Shown here: in pieces, positions 54,961-63,479 of the stretch
How positions within the stretch are numbered: position 1 is the first letter of the stretch
Layout of the letters: each line of letters opens with the position of its first letter
NCBI GenBank assembly: GCA_005223125.1
Contig: NJBH01000016.1
Coordinates: 24,022-88,021 of the forward strand
DNA: 64,000 nucleotides
From: Promethearchaeota archaeon Loki_b32
GTDB taxonomy: Archaea > Asgardarchaeota > Lokiarchaeia > Sigyniarchaeales > SOKP01
Reading direction: 5' to 3'
The notes under the pieces: model-generated
The model's input: the letters and a program-made list of their open reading frames with translations, nothing else
Told to the model about the DNA's origin: nothing
Databases searched by the model: none
Translations under genes and position numbers: made by a program

Positions 54961-57333
54961 TTAAAATATGTTTATCCCAGTCTTGGCTTGAAATGTCTTA
55001 ATTATATAATCTTGAATTACTTGAGGATTATTCATTCTATGATCGATCCAAAATGGAAATTCAATTAAAATAATATCGTGTTTGCTACAAAAATATTTTC
55101 TAAATAAATCAATACAACGCCCATTAATAAAACGCATAAAAGTCGCAAAATCTTTGCGAACATTATTATATATTCTATGGAAAGGATTAGGAAAATAGTA
55201 ATGCTGTGGACCATTGTATTCAGAAGCAATTTTTAATCCATTTAAACTTAGATTTATACTATTGGCTACTCTCTTCAAAACTTTGCTTTTTAATGTAATT
55301 ACTTTATCAATAAACTCAAATTCAAGGTAACCATAAGGAAATTCAATTAAAACAGTATCCCCCTCATTGATAAAAATCCTATTAGATAAAAAATCATTAG
55401 TTATATTTTTTAATACTCGTTTACGATTATTAAAATCATTAATGAAATATGTTTTATGATGTTGTTGATAGAGTAATTTTTGTTCGTTTGCATTTAATAA
55501 TATCAACAATCCTTCATTTAAAATCAATTTTACTTTATTATTTCCTAATATTAATTCATTCTTTATAAATGATATTTTAGAATAACAATCGAAATGAATC
55601 CTCTTATCTGACACAGTCCCTAAAGTATGTAACTGTACCTTTGAAAAAGGACTATTAAAGACAGCTTCAATATTTTCACGATATAGAGATTCATACTTAC
55701 CCTCAGAGCAATATGGACACCAAGTACCTTGTACTATACTATTAGGAATAGCATCCCAAGGTCTATGTTTCTTGGTATTACAAATCCATGTTAATATTAC
55801 TTTAGATGGAGGCGAATGTTTTTCATTAATCATTTCATTGAACTCTTCTCTGGTTGTTACTAAAGATCCTGGTACATTATTTTCTTCTATACCTCTTCTT
55901 CTAGCAAGTTCTACAAAATCATCATAACTCTGACCCACTCGTTCTCCAAAACATTTTGGACACCAACTATGTTGGGAATTAATTGTATCAATTCTTGCAT
56001 CCCAATATGGATGACCTTCTATATTACAACTCCAAGTTAATAAAATTCTAGAAGGAGATTCATTTTTAATTAATTCATTGAATTCCTCTCTTGTTGTTAT
56101 TAATGATCCCGGCACATTGTTCTCTTCTATACCTCTTTTTCTTGCAAGTTCTGCAGCATCATCATAAGTATATTTGGAAGCTTTACTCCACATCAAATCA
56201 TAATAATTTATTATTTCACCAGTTTCAACATCTCTAATTTTTGCTGAATCCCTTGCGAATGTTCGAACCGAATCAACAGAAATATAATCTTTTGGAAATT
56301 CTTTTAATATTGTTTCTTGAATTTTCTGAACAGACATATATGATTCTCCTCTCTTAAATTTATCAACTTCAGTTCTTACTAACATGAATATTCTTTTTTT
56401 TAAGTATTCTGGGATTTTATGTCGTATGATCCCACGAGAATCTTCACCAAGTGAATCTCTACAATTAGAGCAAGGTATTATGTATTGCTGTAAGTTCGCA
56501 AGCGATTCTGAAAATGAATAATAGCATTTAAGACACATCCATTGTAAGATCGAATTTTGATTCTTGTATTCTTTTTCATAATTAGATAATAACTTCAAGT
56601 TCATTTCACGAGCCCTTTCTTTTATTGTTTTTTCACTGAGTGGTCTTTCTGTCTTCTTTGCAAATCGAGGATTTAAATAAGGTAAAATATATTTAATTAT
56701 GGGAAAATCAGAATCAATCCCAGTTTTTCTTGCAACTTCAGCCTTATTTTTTGATATATTATCGGAAATTAATATTGGAGCAAATTTAATTATTTTTTTA
56801 TAAAATTCTGCTGTTGGATTTTTAAGAATACCGAAATTTTTAAGGAGTTCTTTAATTTTCTCTTCTGGAATATTTAATGTCCATTTTTCATTTAAATACC
56901 TAGTCTTAATATAGTCAAGGAATTTCTTATGCCTTCCAATAATTATAATACTTTTTTTTGAATTCCGATTTCCTATACTTTCCATTTCATTATTCATAAA
57001 AACATCTACTTCTTTTGGGATTATATTTTCATTACTACTTATTAACTCCTTGTTTTCTATTTTAGTTGTTCTTCTTATCAGTTCCTTAGACTCTTTTTTA
57101 TTTTTTCTAATTAAATTACCTTCTAATCCAATATATTCACTCAAATTCAATTTTTCTGAATTAATTTTGAATTCAAACCTTTCTAATCCATCATATTTGC
57201 TTAAATCTAGCTTTTTTCGATTATTTTGGAATTCAAAGCTTTCTAATCCATCGTATTCACTCAAATCTGGTTTTTCTGAGGTCACAAAGACAAATTCTTC
57301 ATCATCTTCAGAGTGTCTATCAACATCGTTCAT
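54961..57333 (-). CDS. Zinc-ribbon repeat protein with C-terminal Vsr/PD-(D/E)XK-like nuclease domain
   Basis: 790 residues in layers. Residues ~12-75 are three tandem 20-residue repeats (SEKPDLSEYDGLESFEF and variants). A zinc ribbon (CLKCYYSF and CSNC) follows near 275, then two ~80-residue repeats, each with LARKRGIEENNVPGSL, TTREEFNE and a DUF4379-like zinc motif (LTWSCN, then WCPKC; LTWICN, then WCPYC). The C-terminus has IASEYNGPQHYYFP followed by DLFRKYFCSKHDIILIEFPF, which fits the E-x-Q ... K ... IxLIxIP pattern of Vsr-like nucleases in phages, giant viruses and mobile elements. Its ATG overlaps the stop of the preceding gene (ATGA). It could be a homing or defence nuclease; nuclease activity is inferred. 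Confidence 0.6.
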   Translation of the reverse strand: MNDVDRHSEDDEEFVFVTSEKPDLSEYDGLESFEFQNNRKKLDLSKYDGLERFEFKINSEKLNLSEYIGLEGNLIRKNKKESKELIRRTTKIENKELISSNENIIPKEVDVFMNNEMESIGNRNSKKSIIIIGRHKKFLDYIKTRYLNEKWTLNIPEEKIKELLKNFGILKNPTAEFYKKIIKFAPILISDNISKNKAEVARKTGIDSDFPIIKYILPYLNPRFAKKTERPLSEKTIKERAREMNLKLLSNYEKEYKNQNSILQWMCLKCYYSFSESLANLQQYIIPCSNCRDSLGEDSRGIIRHKIPEYLKKRIFMLVRTEVDKFKRGESYMSVQKIQETILKEFPKDYISVDSVRTFARDSAKIRDVETGEIINYYDLMWSKASKYTYDDAAELARKRGIEENNVPGSLITTREEFNELIKNESPSRILLTWSCNIEGHPYWDARIDTINSQHSWCPKCFGERVGQSYDDFVELARRRGIEENNVPGSLVTTREEFNEMINEKHSPPSKVILTWICNTKKHRPWDAIPNSIVQGTWCPYCSEGKYESLYRENIEAVFNSPFSKVQLHTLGTVSDKRIHFDCYSKISFIKNELILGNNKVKLILNEGLLILLNANEQKLLYQQHHKTYFINDFNNRKRVLKNITNDFLSNRIFINEGDTVLIEFPYGYLEFEFIDKVITLKSKVLKRVANSINLSLNGLKIASEYNGPQHYYFPNPFHRIYNNVRKDFATFMRFINGRCIDLFRKYFCSKHDIILIEFPFWIDHRMNNPQVIQDYIIKTFQAKTGINIF
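57121..57300. repeat. Three 60-bp tandem repeats inside the 790-residue protein gene
   Basis: Units at 57121-57180, 57181-57240 and 57241-57300 (the last partly diverged) all begin TTCTAATCCA and encode 20-residue repeats on the minus strand. The exact 60-bp period and high identity indicate recent duplication or conversion. Confidence 0.9.
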
Positions 57334-57695
57334 TCGATATTTTCCTCTGGTTCATTAGTACATCCGAGAATATTGTTTTTTCTATAAGGTCTTTGCCCTG
57401 TATAGCATTTTGGTGTTATCTTTATATCTCCTTTTACTTCTATATATCCTTCTATTTTTTCTTTACTGTTTAATTTAATTTCTGTTTCACCCTGTATAAA
57501 ACTCTTTGGCAAGTATATTTTTTTAGGATTTGTTAAATCCTCTATAAAAACTTCTTCGTCTTTATTAGCTATAGCTTTAAATACATCTCTGAGAGTTGTA
57601 CCGTTTTTTATTTCTTCAACAGCAAAAGTCAAATATTGTTCCCATCCACGCTTTTTTAATTCAACTACTAATTTCTTACGGGATATTGTTACCAT
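57330..57695 (-). CDS. Hypothetical protein upstream of the nuclease-like gene
   Basis: 121 residues, not recognised. The first half (SRKKLVVELKKRGWEQYLTF) is helical and charged, the second rich in beta-forming repeats (KLNSKEKIEGYIEVKGDIKI) and ends with two cysteines. The ATG follows an excellent ribosome-binding site, AGGAGTGAT, 6 nt upstream. The ATGA overlap with the 790-residue gene means the two are co-translated and probably work together. Confidence 0.6.
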   Translation of the reverse strand: MVTISRKKLVVELKKRGWEQYLTFAVEEIKNGTTLRDVFKAIANKDEEVFIEDLTNPKKIYLPKSFIQGETEIKLNSKEKIEGYIEVKGDIKITPKCYTGQRPYRKNNILGCTNEPEENIE

Positions 57696-57909
57696 TTTTT
57701 TATCACTCCTGTGTATTTTATTTTCTTAAATTATCAATTTAAAATTTTTATCTAAATAGTTGGTGGACATAAATTTTTTAATGATAGATTTTCATTCCTA
57801 TTCATGTACACAATACTTTAATTTTACTTTTTTATTGATCTAATATATTAAATTAATACAAATCCAATTTTCATCAAATATTAAGACGAAATTGAACTTA
57901 TACATGTCA

Positions 57910-57960
57910 GTAATAACCTTTAAATTGAGAGGGTAATTTACCTAATTACCCTGTTATTAC
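57910..57960. repeat. Nested perfect inverted repeats
   Basis: Outer arms GTAATAAC (57910-57917) and GTTATTAC (57953-57960); inner arms GGGTAATT (57931-57938) and AATTACCC (57944-57951) around a 5-nt loop. Both are perfect 8-bp matches. They could be an operator for a dimeric regulator, a hairpin in RNA, or a recombination site. Confidence 0.75.
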
Positions 57961-58471
57961 TCTATATATAATTAATACCTTTATCTTTTTAAATTTTAAA
58001 TTTTTTTTGCAAAATGTAGATTTTGAGATGACTTTTTATTAAAATAATTCAATTTTTTTACTGAATTATTTCCTTTTTTCAAATATAAATAAGAAATTAT
58101 TTTTAATATTAGATAATTAAAAAATTATTATTTTATGCAAACTGCATTAAACGTTATCTACACGATTATTCCTCTCATAATTTATTAATCATATTTTTTT
58201 AAAATTGTCTTTATAAATTTAAAACTAATTTTTTTATATAAGAATTAAATAAATTATAGTTATTAAAAATCGAGAATTTAACATTTGTCAATTAAAGATT
58301 TAGATTTTAAACATTAATTAAACTGATTATAATGCAAATTATTAGATAAGAAAAGTTAAGATTGTCATAAAGTTTTTTATATCTTCAAAAAATAATTTTT
58401 ATATAGAATTTACCAATTTTCTATTTAAACCTATTTAAATGAAATATCGTATTGTAACAATAAATGGTACT

Positions 58472-58499
58472 AATTTACATTTATAAATTTACATTTATA
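58472..58499. repeat. Perfect 14-bp tandem duplication
   Basis: AATTTACATTTATA occurs twice head-to-tail, 58472-58485 and 58486-58499, about 55 bp before the presumed start of the structured RNA. The position suggests a promoter-proximal protein site, but AT-richness raises the chance of a trivial duplication. Confidence 0.65.
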
Positions 58500-58552
58500 T
58501 TTCTTTATCTCTCTGATAAAAACTTAAATATCTAACTTTTCTTTTATTTTAT

Positions 58553-58860
58553 AACAAACGGATGTTTGTTTAAAAAGAACAAGACTGATTTTGGAGGATC
58601 CATTAACCGAGGGGGGAGATCCGCTGGTCTATATGTCTTTTCCGTCTATATTCTTTTGGCCGAGAATATAGCTGGAGACGCCATATAGAGGGGCGGATGA
58701 CCCCTTTCAGATAGTGGATCCTCCAATTAAGATGTTATATTCCTCTAGCGGGCACCGTTGAAGCACGCATGTTTCAATAATATGGCTAAATCAATGCGCC
58801 CTGCTTGCTTTGACAGTATCCGCTGGAGGAGTACCACCTCTTAATTATCTCCGGTCTTAT
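58553..58860 (+). ncRNA. Structured GC-rich RNA leader, candidate cis-regulatory RNA
   Basis: GC jumps from under 20% to about 45%. A small hairpin AACAAAC-GGAT-GTTTGTT (58553-58570) opens it. Domain 1: 12-bp closing stem 58591-58602/58715-58726 (TTGGAGGATCCA/TGGATCCTCCAA), then stems 58610-58614/58701-58705, 58619-58624/58693-58698, 58629-58635/58682-58688 and 58646-58654/58663-58671. Domain 2: 10-bp stem 58742-58751/58820-58829 with one G-U pair, 58757-58765/58806-58814 and 58766-58770/58794-58798, loop of 23 nt. No RNase P, SRP, tRNA, group I intron or known riboswitch core was recognised. It runs straight into the start region of the nuclease-like gene. Boundaries are inferred from pairing. 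Confidence 0.75.
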
Positions 58861-58898
58861 TATCAAAAATTACAAAATGGAGGTAGATAAGAGTGGTA
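58832..58898 (+). promoter_or_regulatory. Hairpin sequestering ribosome-binding site and start codon
   Basis: Bases 58832-58852 pair with 58879-58898 over about 19 positions (one bulged C at 58837, one A-A mismatch, two G-U). The right strand contains GGAGGT (58879-58884) and the GTG start (58893-58895). The anti-site TCTCC at 58848-58852 can alternatively pair with 58825-58829, the 3' strand of the domain 2 stem, which would free the ribosome-binding site: the architecture of a translational switch. Pairing is seen in sequence; switching is inference. Confidence 0.65.
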
Positions 58899-59375
58899 GA
58901 TATTGATAATATCAAGCTAAAAGACAAAAGGTTAAGAGATTATATTTTATCAGTTGATAGGAATATAGCATGGCACTTAAATGGTGATTTTACTTTAGTT
59001 CAATCAATCATTAAACAGCAAACGATACTTTTAGAAAACTCAAGCAAAAACTCGAATAGGATGGATGAAGTTTTAATCAAATATTGCTATATATTCGATT
59101 ATGAATGGGATGTTGTTTCAGGAATGAGTCAATATGGTGTTGGAGATCTTGTTTTCACTGACGGCAATGAGAATTACTTAGTAATAGAAGTCAAACAACT
59201 TTCTTACGGCTCAGGGAGAAATCAATGCGTAGCACGTAGAAAAGCAAGAAGAAGAGTCGAAGAGCAGGCAATTAAATATATGAATGCATTTCGTAAGAAA
59301 CACCCAGAAGCTAAATCTATAATCGGCGTGGCAGTTGCCAGTTCTGAATGGACTTTTTATGCTTTTAAGGGTTAA
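58893..59375 (+). CDS. Small PD-(D/E)XK nuclease-like protein
   Basis: 160 residues. The core GVGDLVFTDGNENYLVIEVKQ (shown here as GVGDLVF and then VIEVKQ, residues ~82-101) gives the D...ExK signature; RVEEQAIKYMNAF and IIGVAVASSEWTFYAF complete the usual alpha/beta layout of restriction-endonuclease-fold proteins. A basic patch (VARRKARRRVEE) could bind DNA. The GTG start at 58893 has a perfect GGAGGT 8 nt upstream, buried in a hairpin at the end of the structured leader. A hairpin terminator follows. No methylase or recombinase partner is adjacent, so function (restriction, repair, mobile element) is open. Confidence 0.65.
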   Translation: MVDIDNIKLKDKRLRDYILSVDRNIAWHLNGDFTLVQSIIKQQTILLENSSKNSNRMDEVLIKYCYIFDYEWDVVSGMSQYGVGDLVFTDGNENYLVIEVKQLSYGSGRNQCVARRKARRRVEEQAIKYMNAFRKKHPEAKSIIGVAVASSEWTFYAFKG

Positions 59376-59410
59376 AAATAAAATCTAAGGAAAATTAAAG
59401 AACTAATAAA

Positions 59411-59439
59411 ATGTCTATACTAATAGACATCCTTTTTTT
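59411..59439 (+). terminator. Hairpin plus T-run terminator
   Basis: ATGTCTAT (59411-59418) and ATAGACAT (59423-59430) form a perfect 8-bp stem with a 4-nt loop, followed by CC and seven T. It lies 35 bp after the nuclease-like gene and before the convergent HD gene, ending the rightward unit. Confidence 0.75.
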
Positions 59440-59463
59440 ATTCATTAAAAACCACTAAAAATT

Positions 59464-60507
59464 TTAAGTAAAGATATATAACCTTTTTTCTTTATGATAA
59501 TGCACTCCTAAAAAATCGTTTAAATCAGTCAAACTTCTAGGTATCTTAATTAAACCTGGATTTTTAAAAATTTTAACTTTTGAAATAATATAATTCTTAT
59601 TGGAAATATCTATTCCTAGATTCTCTAAAATATTCATGTCTGTATTAAATTTTTCAGTCTTCTTCAAATTAATCTTTGTTACATCTTCATCTTTCAAACT
59701 ATTAAGCTTATTTAATTCATTCATGAAATTTATGTTATTTTTTAGCGAATTAATAATCTTAGATTCTATTAAAATTTTTGAAAGATTTTTAATTCTACTT
59801 ATGTATTTCATCATCAAATACTCAATAAATTGATTCTTTATTGAGTATACATAATTCTGATATATAATTCTTTTCAGTTTCCAAAAATTTAAAATCTCTT
59901 TATAAAAAGTATTGTTTATATGCCATATCTTTGTATTTTCAGAGTAATGCATATTCATAATTAGTTTTTCTAAATCTATTTTTTTTATCTTTAATAATTT
60001 TGCAGTCTTTGTTATTCCTTGAAGTGTATCTAAATCAATATGCGAGTTTAATAGAATTTTATACTGATTTGGAATTTCTTTAATTAGTGGAAGGTGGATA
60101 TTATGTATTTTAAAGACGGAATAAAAATTTTCATTTATAATAATATCACCATACTCTTCATGATTAAAATTTTCACTTTTTCTCAATATTCTTTCTCCAA
60201 TGTGTGAAAAGAAAATATGGCCAATATCATGCAATAAACCTTGTAAAATTACTTTTATTCCAATTTCTTCTTCAATGTGATTTTCAATCATAAGTCTTGA
60301 CAAATAATAAGCTGTTTTAATTGAGTGTTGATATCTTGTAAATTCTACTGAATTATCAAAAGCGAACCTAAAAGTTGCAAGATAAGAAATATCCTTTAGT
60401 CTCTTAAACCAAGGATTTGGGATAATTTCACTTACTAAAAGAGCAGTCTTAACATAACCATTAGATTCAAGGTATGAAGTTAATTTACTCAAATTTGCAT
60501 TAATCAC
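59464..60507 (-). CDS. HD-domain phosphohydrolase (dNTPase/SAMHD1-like)
   Basis: 347 residues. FKRLKDISYLATFRFAFDN and TRYQHSIKTAYYLSRLMI supply the first histidine, GLLHDIGHIFFSH the HD pair, NHEEYGDIIINENF a later His; this order is that of COG1078/SAMHD1-type proteins, which hydrolyse dNTPs or other nucleotides. The C-terminal third is AT-rich, lysine- and asparagine-rich and not recognised. In an island with nuclease-like genes it could be a defence dNTPase, though housekeeping roles are equally possible. Confidence 0.8.
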   Translation of the reverse strand: MINANLSKLTSYLESNGYVKTALLVSEIIPNPWFKRLKDISYLATFRFAFDNSVEFTRYQHSIKTAYYLSRLMIENHIEEEIGIKVILQGLLHDIGHIFFSHIGERILRKSENFNHEEYGDIIINENFYSVFKIHNIHLPLIKEIPNQYKILLNSHIDLDTLQGITKTAKLLKIKKIDLEKLIMNMHYSENTKIWHINNTFYKEILNFWKLKRIIYQNYVYSIKNQFIEYLMMKYISRIKNLSKILIESKIINSLKNNINFMNELNKLNSLKDEDVTKINLKKTEKFNTDMNILENLGIDISNKNYIISKVKIFKNPGLIKIPRSLTDLNDFLGVHYHKEKRLYIFT

Positions 60508-60589
60508 CTTTCCTAAGTATAATAATATTTAACTGATTAATATTACACAATTAAATTGTTCTATTATTTAATTATTATTTTATATAATC

Positions 60590-63472
60590 ATGAATTCCAA
60601 GGATAACCCGCTAAATTCAATTAAAAAGCATAGGGAGATTTATTTATATAAAGAGGAAGTTGAATTTCTTGAAGAGTTGGAGGATAAATTAGGAAAACAA
60701 ATAAAGTGTTTAAATACTGATAGTCCAGAAATATTGAAGAAACTTGAACAAATCTATAATGATGATACTAAGTATGAGTATTTAGCTGACCATGTTCCAG
60801 AAGTACCTGAAATGGTTTTAGATCCAATTAAAGCAGCTTTGAAAAATGCTGAGATGAAAAAACAGATGGATAATTGTTTCTTAGCAAAAGATAATCATAT
60901 AATATCTTTTAATGTCTCAAATCATAGGGAATATGAAAAAAAAGAATTGATTAATCTCCCAGATTCAATAAAAAATCTTACAGAGCTTGTCGAATTACGT
61001 CTATATGGTTTTAATTCTTTACCAAACAGCATTAAAGAATTAAGAAGATTGAGAATCTTATCCATAGTTTCTTATTTACAAGAAGAAATTTCAGATATTA
61101 TTTGTGAAATTCCAAATTTAGAAGAGTTAGAAGTTCTAGCAAAGTTTAGAAATTTGCCTGAGAGAATAGGAGATTTAAGGAAACTGAAATCTCTCCAATT
61201 ACATTATAATAGATTGAAAAAATTACCAGAGTCTATTGGGAATCTAAAAAATCTAGAAGTGTTAGAATTACGAGGAAACCTACTTCTGACTCTTCCGGAA
61301 ACTATAGGAAATCTTGAACAACTTAAAAAGATAGATATTTCAGAAAATCCCATTAAAACCCTACCAGAATCTTTTGGAAACCTTAAAAAAGTCAAGGAAT
61401 TGATACTATCTTCAAAGAAATTAAAAACTTTACCTGAATCTTTTTGTAGATTGGAAAATTTAGAAAAATTAGAAATAGATTATCATCTAGGTAGATTACC
61501 AGAAAGTTTTGGAGAATTAAATAGCCTTAAATATTTAAAACTCCATTGCGGAGGATTGGAATATTTATCAAACTCGTTTGGTAATTTGAAATCATTAATT
61601 GACCTTGATATTAGATGCCATGAACTAAAAGATCTTCCTATATCATTTGGGAATTTGAAAAAGTTAGAAAAATTAAATCTTGTATGTGCTGAATTAAGAT
61701 CTTTACCAGAGTCATTTAGTCAATTAAAGGAATTGAGAGAATTTAATCTTTCAACTGTTGATTTTCCATTGCTACCAGTTTCCTTTGGGGATCTAAAACA
61801 ATTAAAAATACTAAATTTGAATAGAATAGATTTAGAAAAATTACCAGATTCTTTTGGGAATCTAAAAAATTTAGAAATCTTAAAAATAAGCGGAAATAAT
61901 CTATATGATCTTCCCAATTCTTTTAAAGATTTACAGAAATTAAAAACACTTGAAATTGACCGAAATCCATTTGAAATACTGCCTTCACCAATAGGATTTT
62001 TAAAGAACATAGTGAATCTTAAAATTTGGTCTCAACATCTAAGTGTTTTGCCTGATAGTATAGGTAACATGGAAAACTTAGAGACACTTGAAATAGATGG
62101 AAAACTAAAAACGCTTCCAGAATCTTTTGGAAACTTACGAAAATTAAAATTATTAAAATTAAATAGGAATTATTTGAGAAGTCTGCCAGAATCCTTTGGA
62201 TGCTTAGATTCATTAGATGAATTGGATCTATCCTTTAATAAAATTACGAAATTGCCCATAAGCTTTAGTGAGCTCAAGAATCTTCAGGTCGTAAATTTGG
62301 AAAATAATGAGTTATTAGAACTCCCTCTAAATATAGGAAAACTCAAATCTCTCAAAATATTAAAATTGAGGCAGAATCAGCTAAATTTTCTTCCAGATAC
62401 TCTGAAAGAATTGGTAAATCTCGAGATTTTAGAATTAAATAGCAATAAGATTGAAAAATTACCTGAAGATTTATCAGGGCTAAATAATTTAAAGAAGATC
62501 GGATTATCTAACAATAATATCAAGTCAATCCCAGAATCAATTGGAATACTTAACAAATTAATTGACTTAAATCTTGATAACAACTATATAGTATATATAC
62601 CCGATTCTTTGAAGAATTTAGAAAACTTGGAGTGGTTAAACTTACAAAAAAATGATTTAAAAGAATTTCCCGATATTGTAGTACAATTGAGAAAATTAAA
62701 GAGAATTGAATTGAATGAAAATCCTTCTCTTGCTATGAATAAAGCAATATTTAACCTATATGATATTGATGACTTAAACTTTTCATTTTGGTCTGAGAAG
62801 CAGACATCCAAAAAGATCTCACCTGATTTTTTTGAAATTAACAATCCAAAAATGAAAAGGGAGATCAAAGAGATATTCCTCAATTCATTAAATATTATAA
62901 ATAATATTGATGACTTTCTTATTGGTTACATTAATGGTAAATTATATCTACGCGAATATATTCTTCGATTTGGACAAAGAGCGCAAAATGATATTAATAC
63001 ACTCACGGAAAGAGTTTATGATAAAGATCAAATACATTTATTAAAACAATTGAAAGAGGATTTAAACGAGCAAGAAGCAAAGAATAACCTTAAGATCCAA
63101 TTCATAAAATTATGTGACTATATAGGAACTTTAACTTATCCAATGGGGATTCTTTATCTCAGTGCGATGCTAAAAAAAAATCTATTTAAAAATATTGAAT
63201 ATTATGAGCTTTTTTGGTTTAATAAAATTAAAAAGGAACAACAAGAATTTAGAGAAAATGGAGTTTCAGCTTTCGAAACTTCTTTCAGAGTTTTTATTTC
63301 TGATGAGGAACTTAATAAGTATGCCGAGACTGTAGCTCAGCTTGAAAAAGAAAACCAAGCTGCCAAGCAAAGTACTGCTAATGATGGAGCACTGCATAAC
63401 CCTGTTCGTCAGTTAGAGGATATGGAGATAAGCAGGGTTAGGAATAAGTATCACTTCGTTCACATGAATTAA
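60590..63472 (+). CDS. Giant leucine-rich-repeat protein
   Basis: 960 residues. After a ~115-residue helical N-terminus come about 26 LRRs of 23 residues (LPESFGNLKKLEKLNL-type, residues ~120-735) with Asn/Asp-poor convex sides, the type abundant in Asgard genomes. The C-terminal ~220 residues are helical (SPDFFEINNPKMKREIKEIF onward). From about 63310 (residues ~908 on, AETVAQLEKENQAAKQ to the end) base composition and codon choice change, so the last ~50 residues may come from a misjoined sequence. LRR proteins mediate protein contacts. No signal peptide or GTPase (Roc) domain is seen. Confidence 0.85.
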   Translation: MNSKDNPLNSIKKHREIYLYKEEVEFLEELEDKLGKQIKCLNTDSPEILKKLEQIYNDDTKYEYLADHVPEVPEMVLDPIKAALKNAEMKKQMDNCFLAKDNHIISFNVSNHREYEKKELINLPDSIKNLTELVELRLYGFNSLPNSIKELRRLRILSIVSYLQEEISDIICEIPNLEELEVLAKFRNLPERIGDLRKLKSLQLHYNRLKKLPESIGNLKNLEVLELRGNLLLTLPETIGNLEQLKKIDISENPIKTLPESFGNLKKVKELILSSKKLKTLPESFCRLENLEKLEIDYHLGRLPESFGELNSLKYLKLHCGGLEYLSNSFGNLKSLIDLDIRCHELKDLPISFGNLKKLEKLNLVCAELRSLPESFSQLKELREFNLSTVDFPLLPVSFGDLKQLKILNLNRIDLEKLPDSFGNLKNLEILKISGNNLYDLPNSFKDLQKLKTLEIDRNPFEILPSPIGFLKNIVNLKIWSQHLSVLPDSIGNMENLETLEIDGKLKTLPESFGNLRKLKLLKLNRNYLRSLPESFGCLDSLDELDLSFNKITKLPISFSELKNLQVVNLENNELLELPLNIGKLKSLKILKLRQNQLNFLPDTLKELVNLEILELNSNKIEKLPEDLSGLNNLKKIGLSNNNIKSIPESIGILNKLIDLNLDNNYIVYIPDSLKNLENLEWLNLQKNDLKEFPDIVVQLRKLKRIELNENPSLAMNKAIFNLYDIDDLNFSFWSEKQTSKKISPDFFEINNPKMKREIKEIFLNSLNIINNIDDFLIGYINGKLYLREYILRFGQRAQNDINTLTERVYDKDQIHLLKQLKEDLNEQEAKNNLKIQFIKLCDYIGTLTYPMGILYLSAMLKKNLFKNIEYYELFWFNKIKKEQQEFRENGVSAFETSFRVFISDEELNKYAETVAQLEKENQAAKQSTANDGALHNPVRQLEDMEISRVRNKYHFVHMN

Positions 63473-63479
63473 TACATCA

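Larger units (their letters stand above)
57696..58552. other. Long AT-rich intergenic region with palindrome and tandem duplication
   Basis: About 860 bp at over 80% A+T with no gene-like frame. It contains the nested inverted repeat at 57910-57960 and the 14-bp tandem duplication at 58472-58499. Otherwise only poly-A/T runs and TATA-like stretches. It separates the divergent nuclease-like operon from the structured RNA. Confidence 0.7.

Noticed and set aside
58591..58726. MITE or insertion element with 12-bp terminal inverted repeats
   Set aside because: The ends are perfect inverted repeats, but further nested stems and continuation into the gene leader favour RNA structure, and no clear target duplication flanks it.
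58590..58860. RNase P RNA, SRP RNA, 5S rRNA or tRNA-like gene
   Set aside because: Both strands were read for the RNase P core (GGAAAGTCC), SRP helix 8 (GGAAGG...AGCA), 5S and T-loop (GGTTCGA) motifs; none is present.
58590..58860. Group I/II intron or known riboswitch (TPP, SAM, FMN, cobalamin, c-di-GMP)
   Set aside because: Conserved cores were not found; the pairing pattern does not match those folds as I know them.
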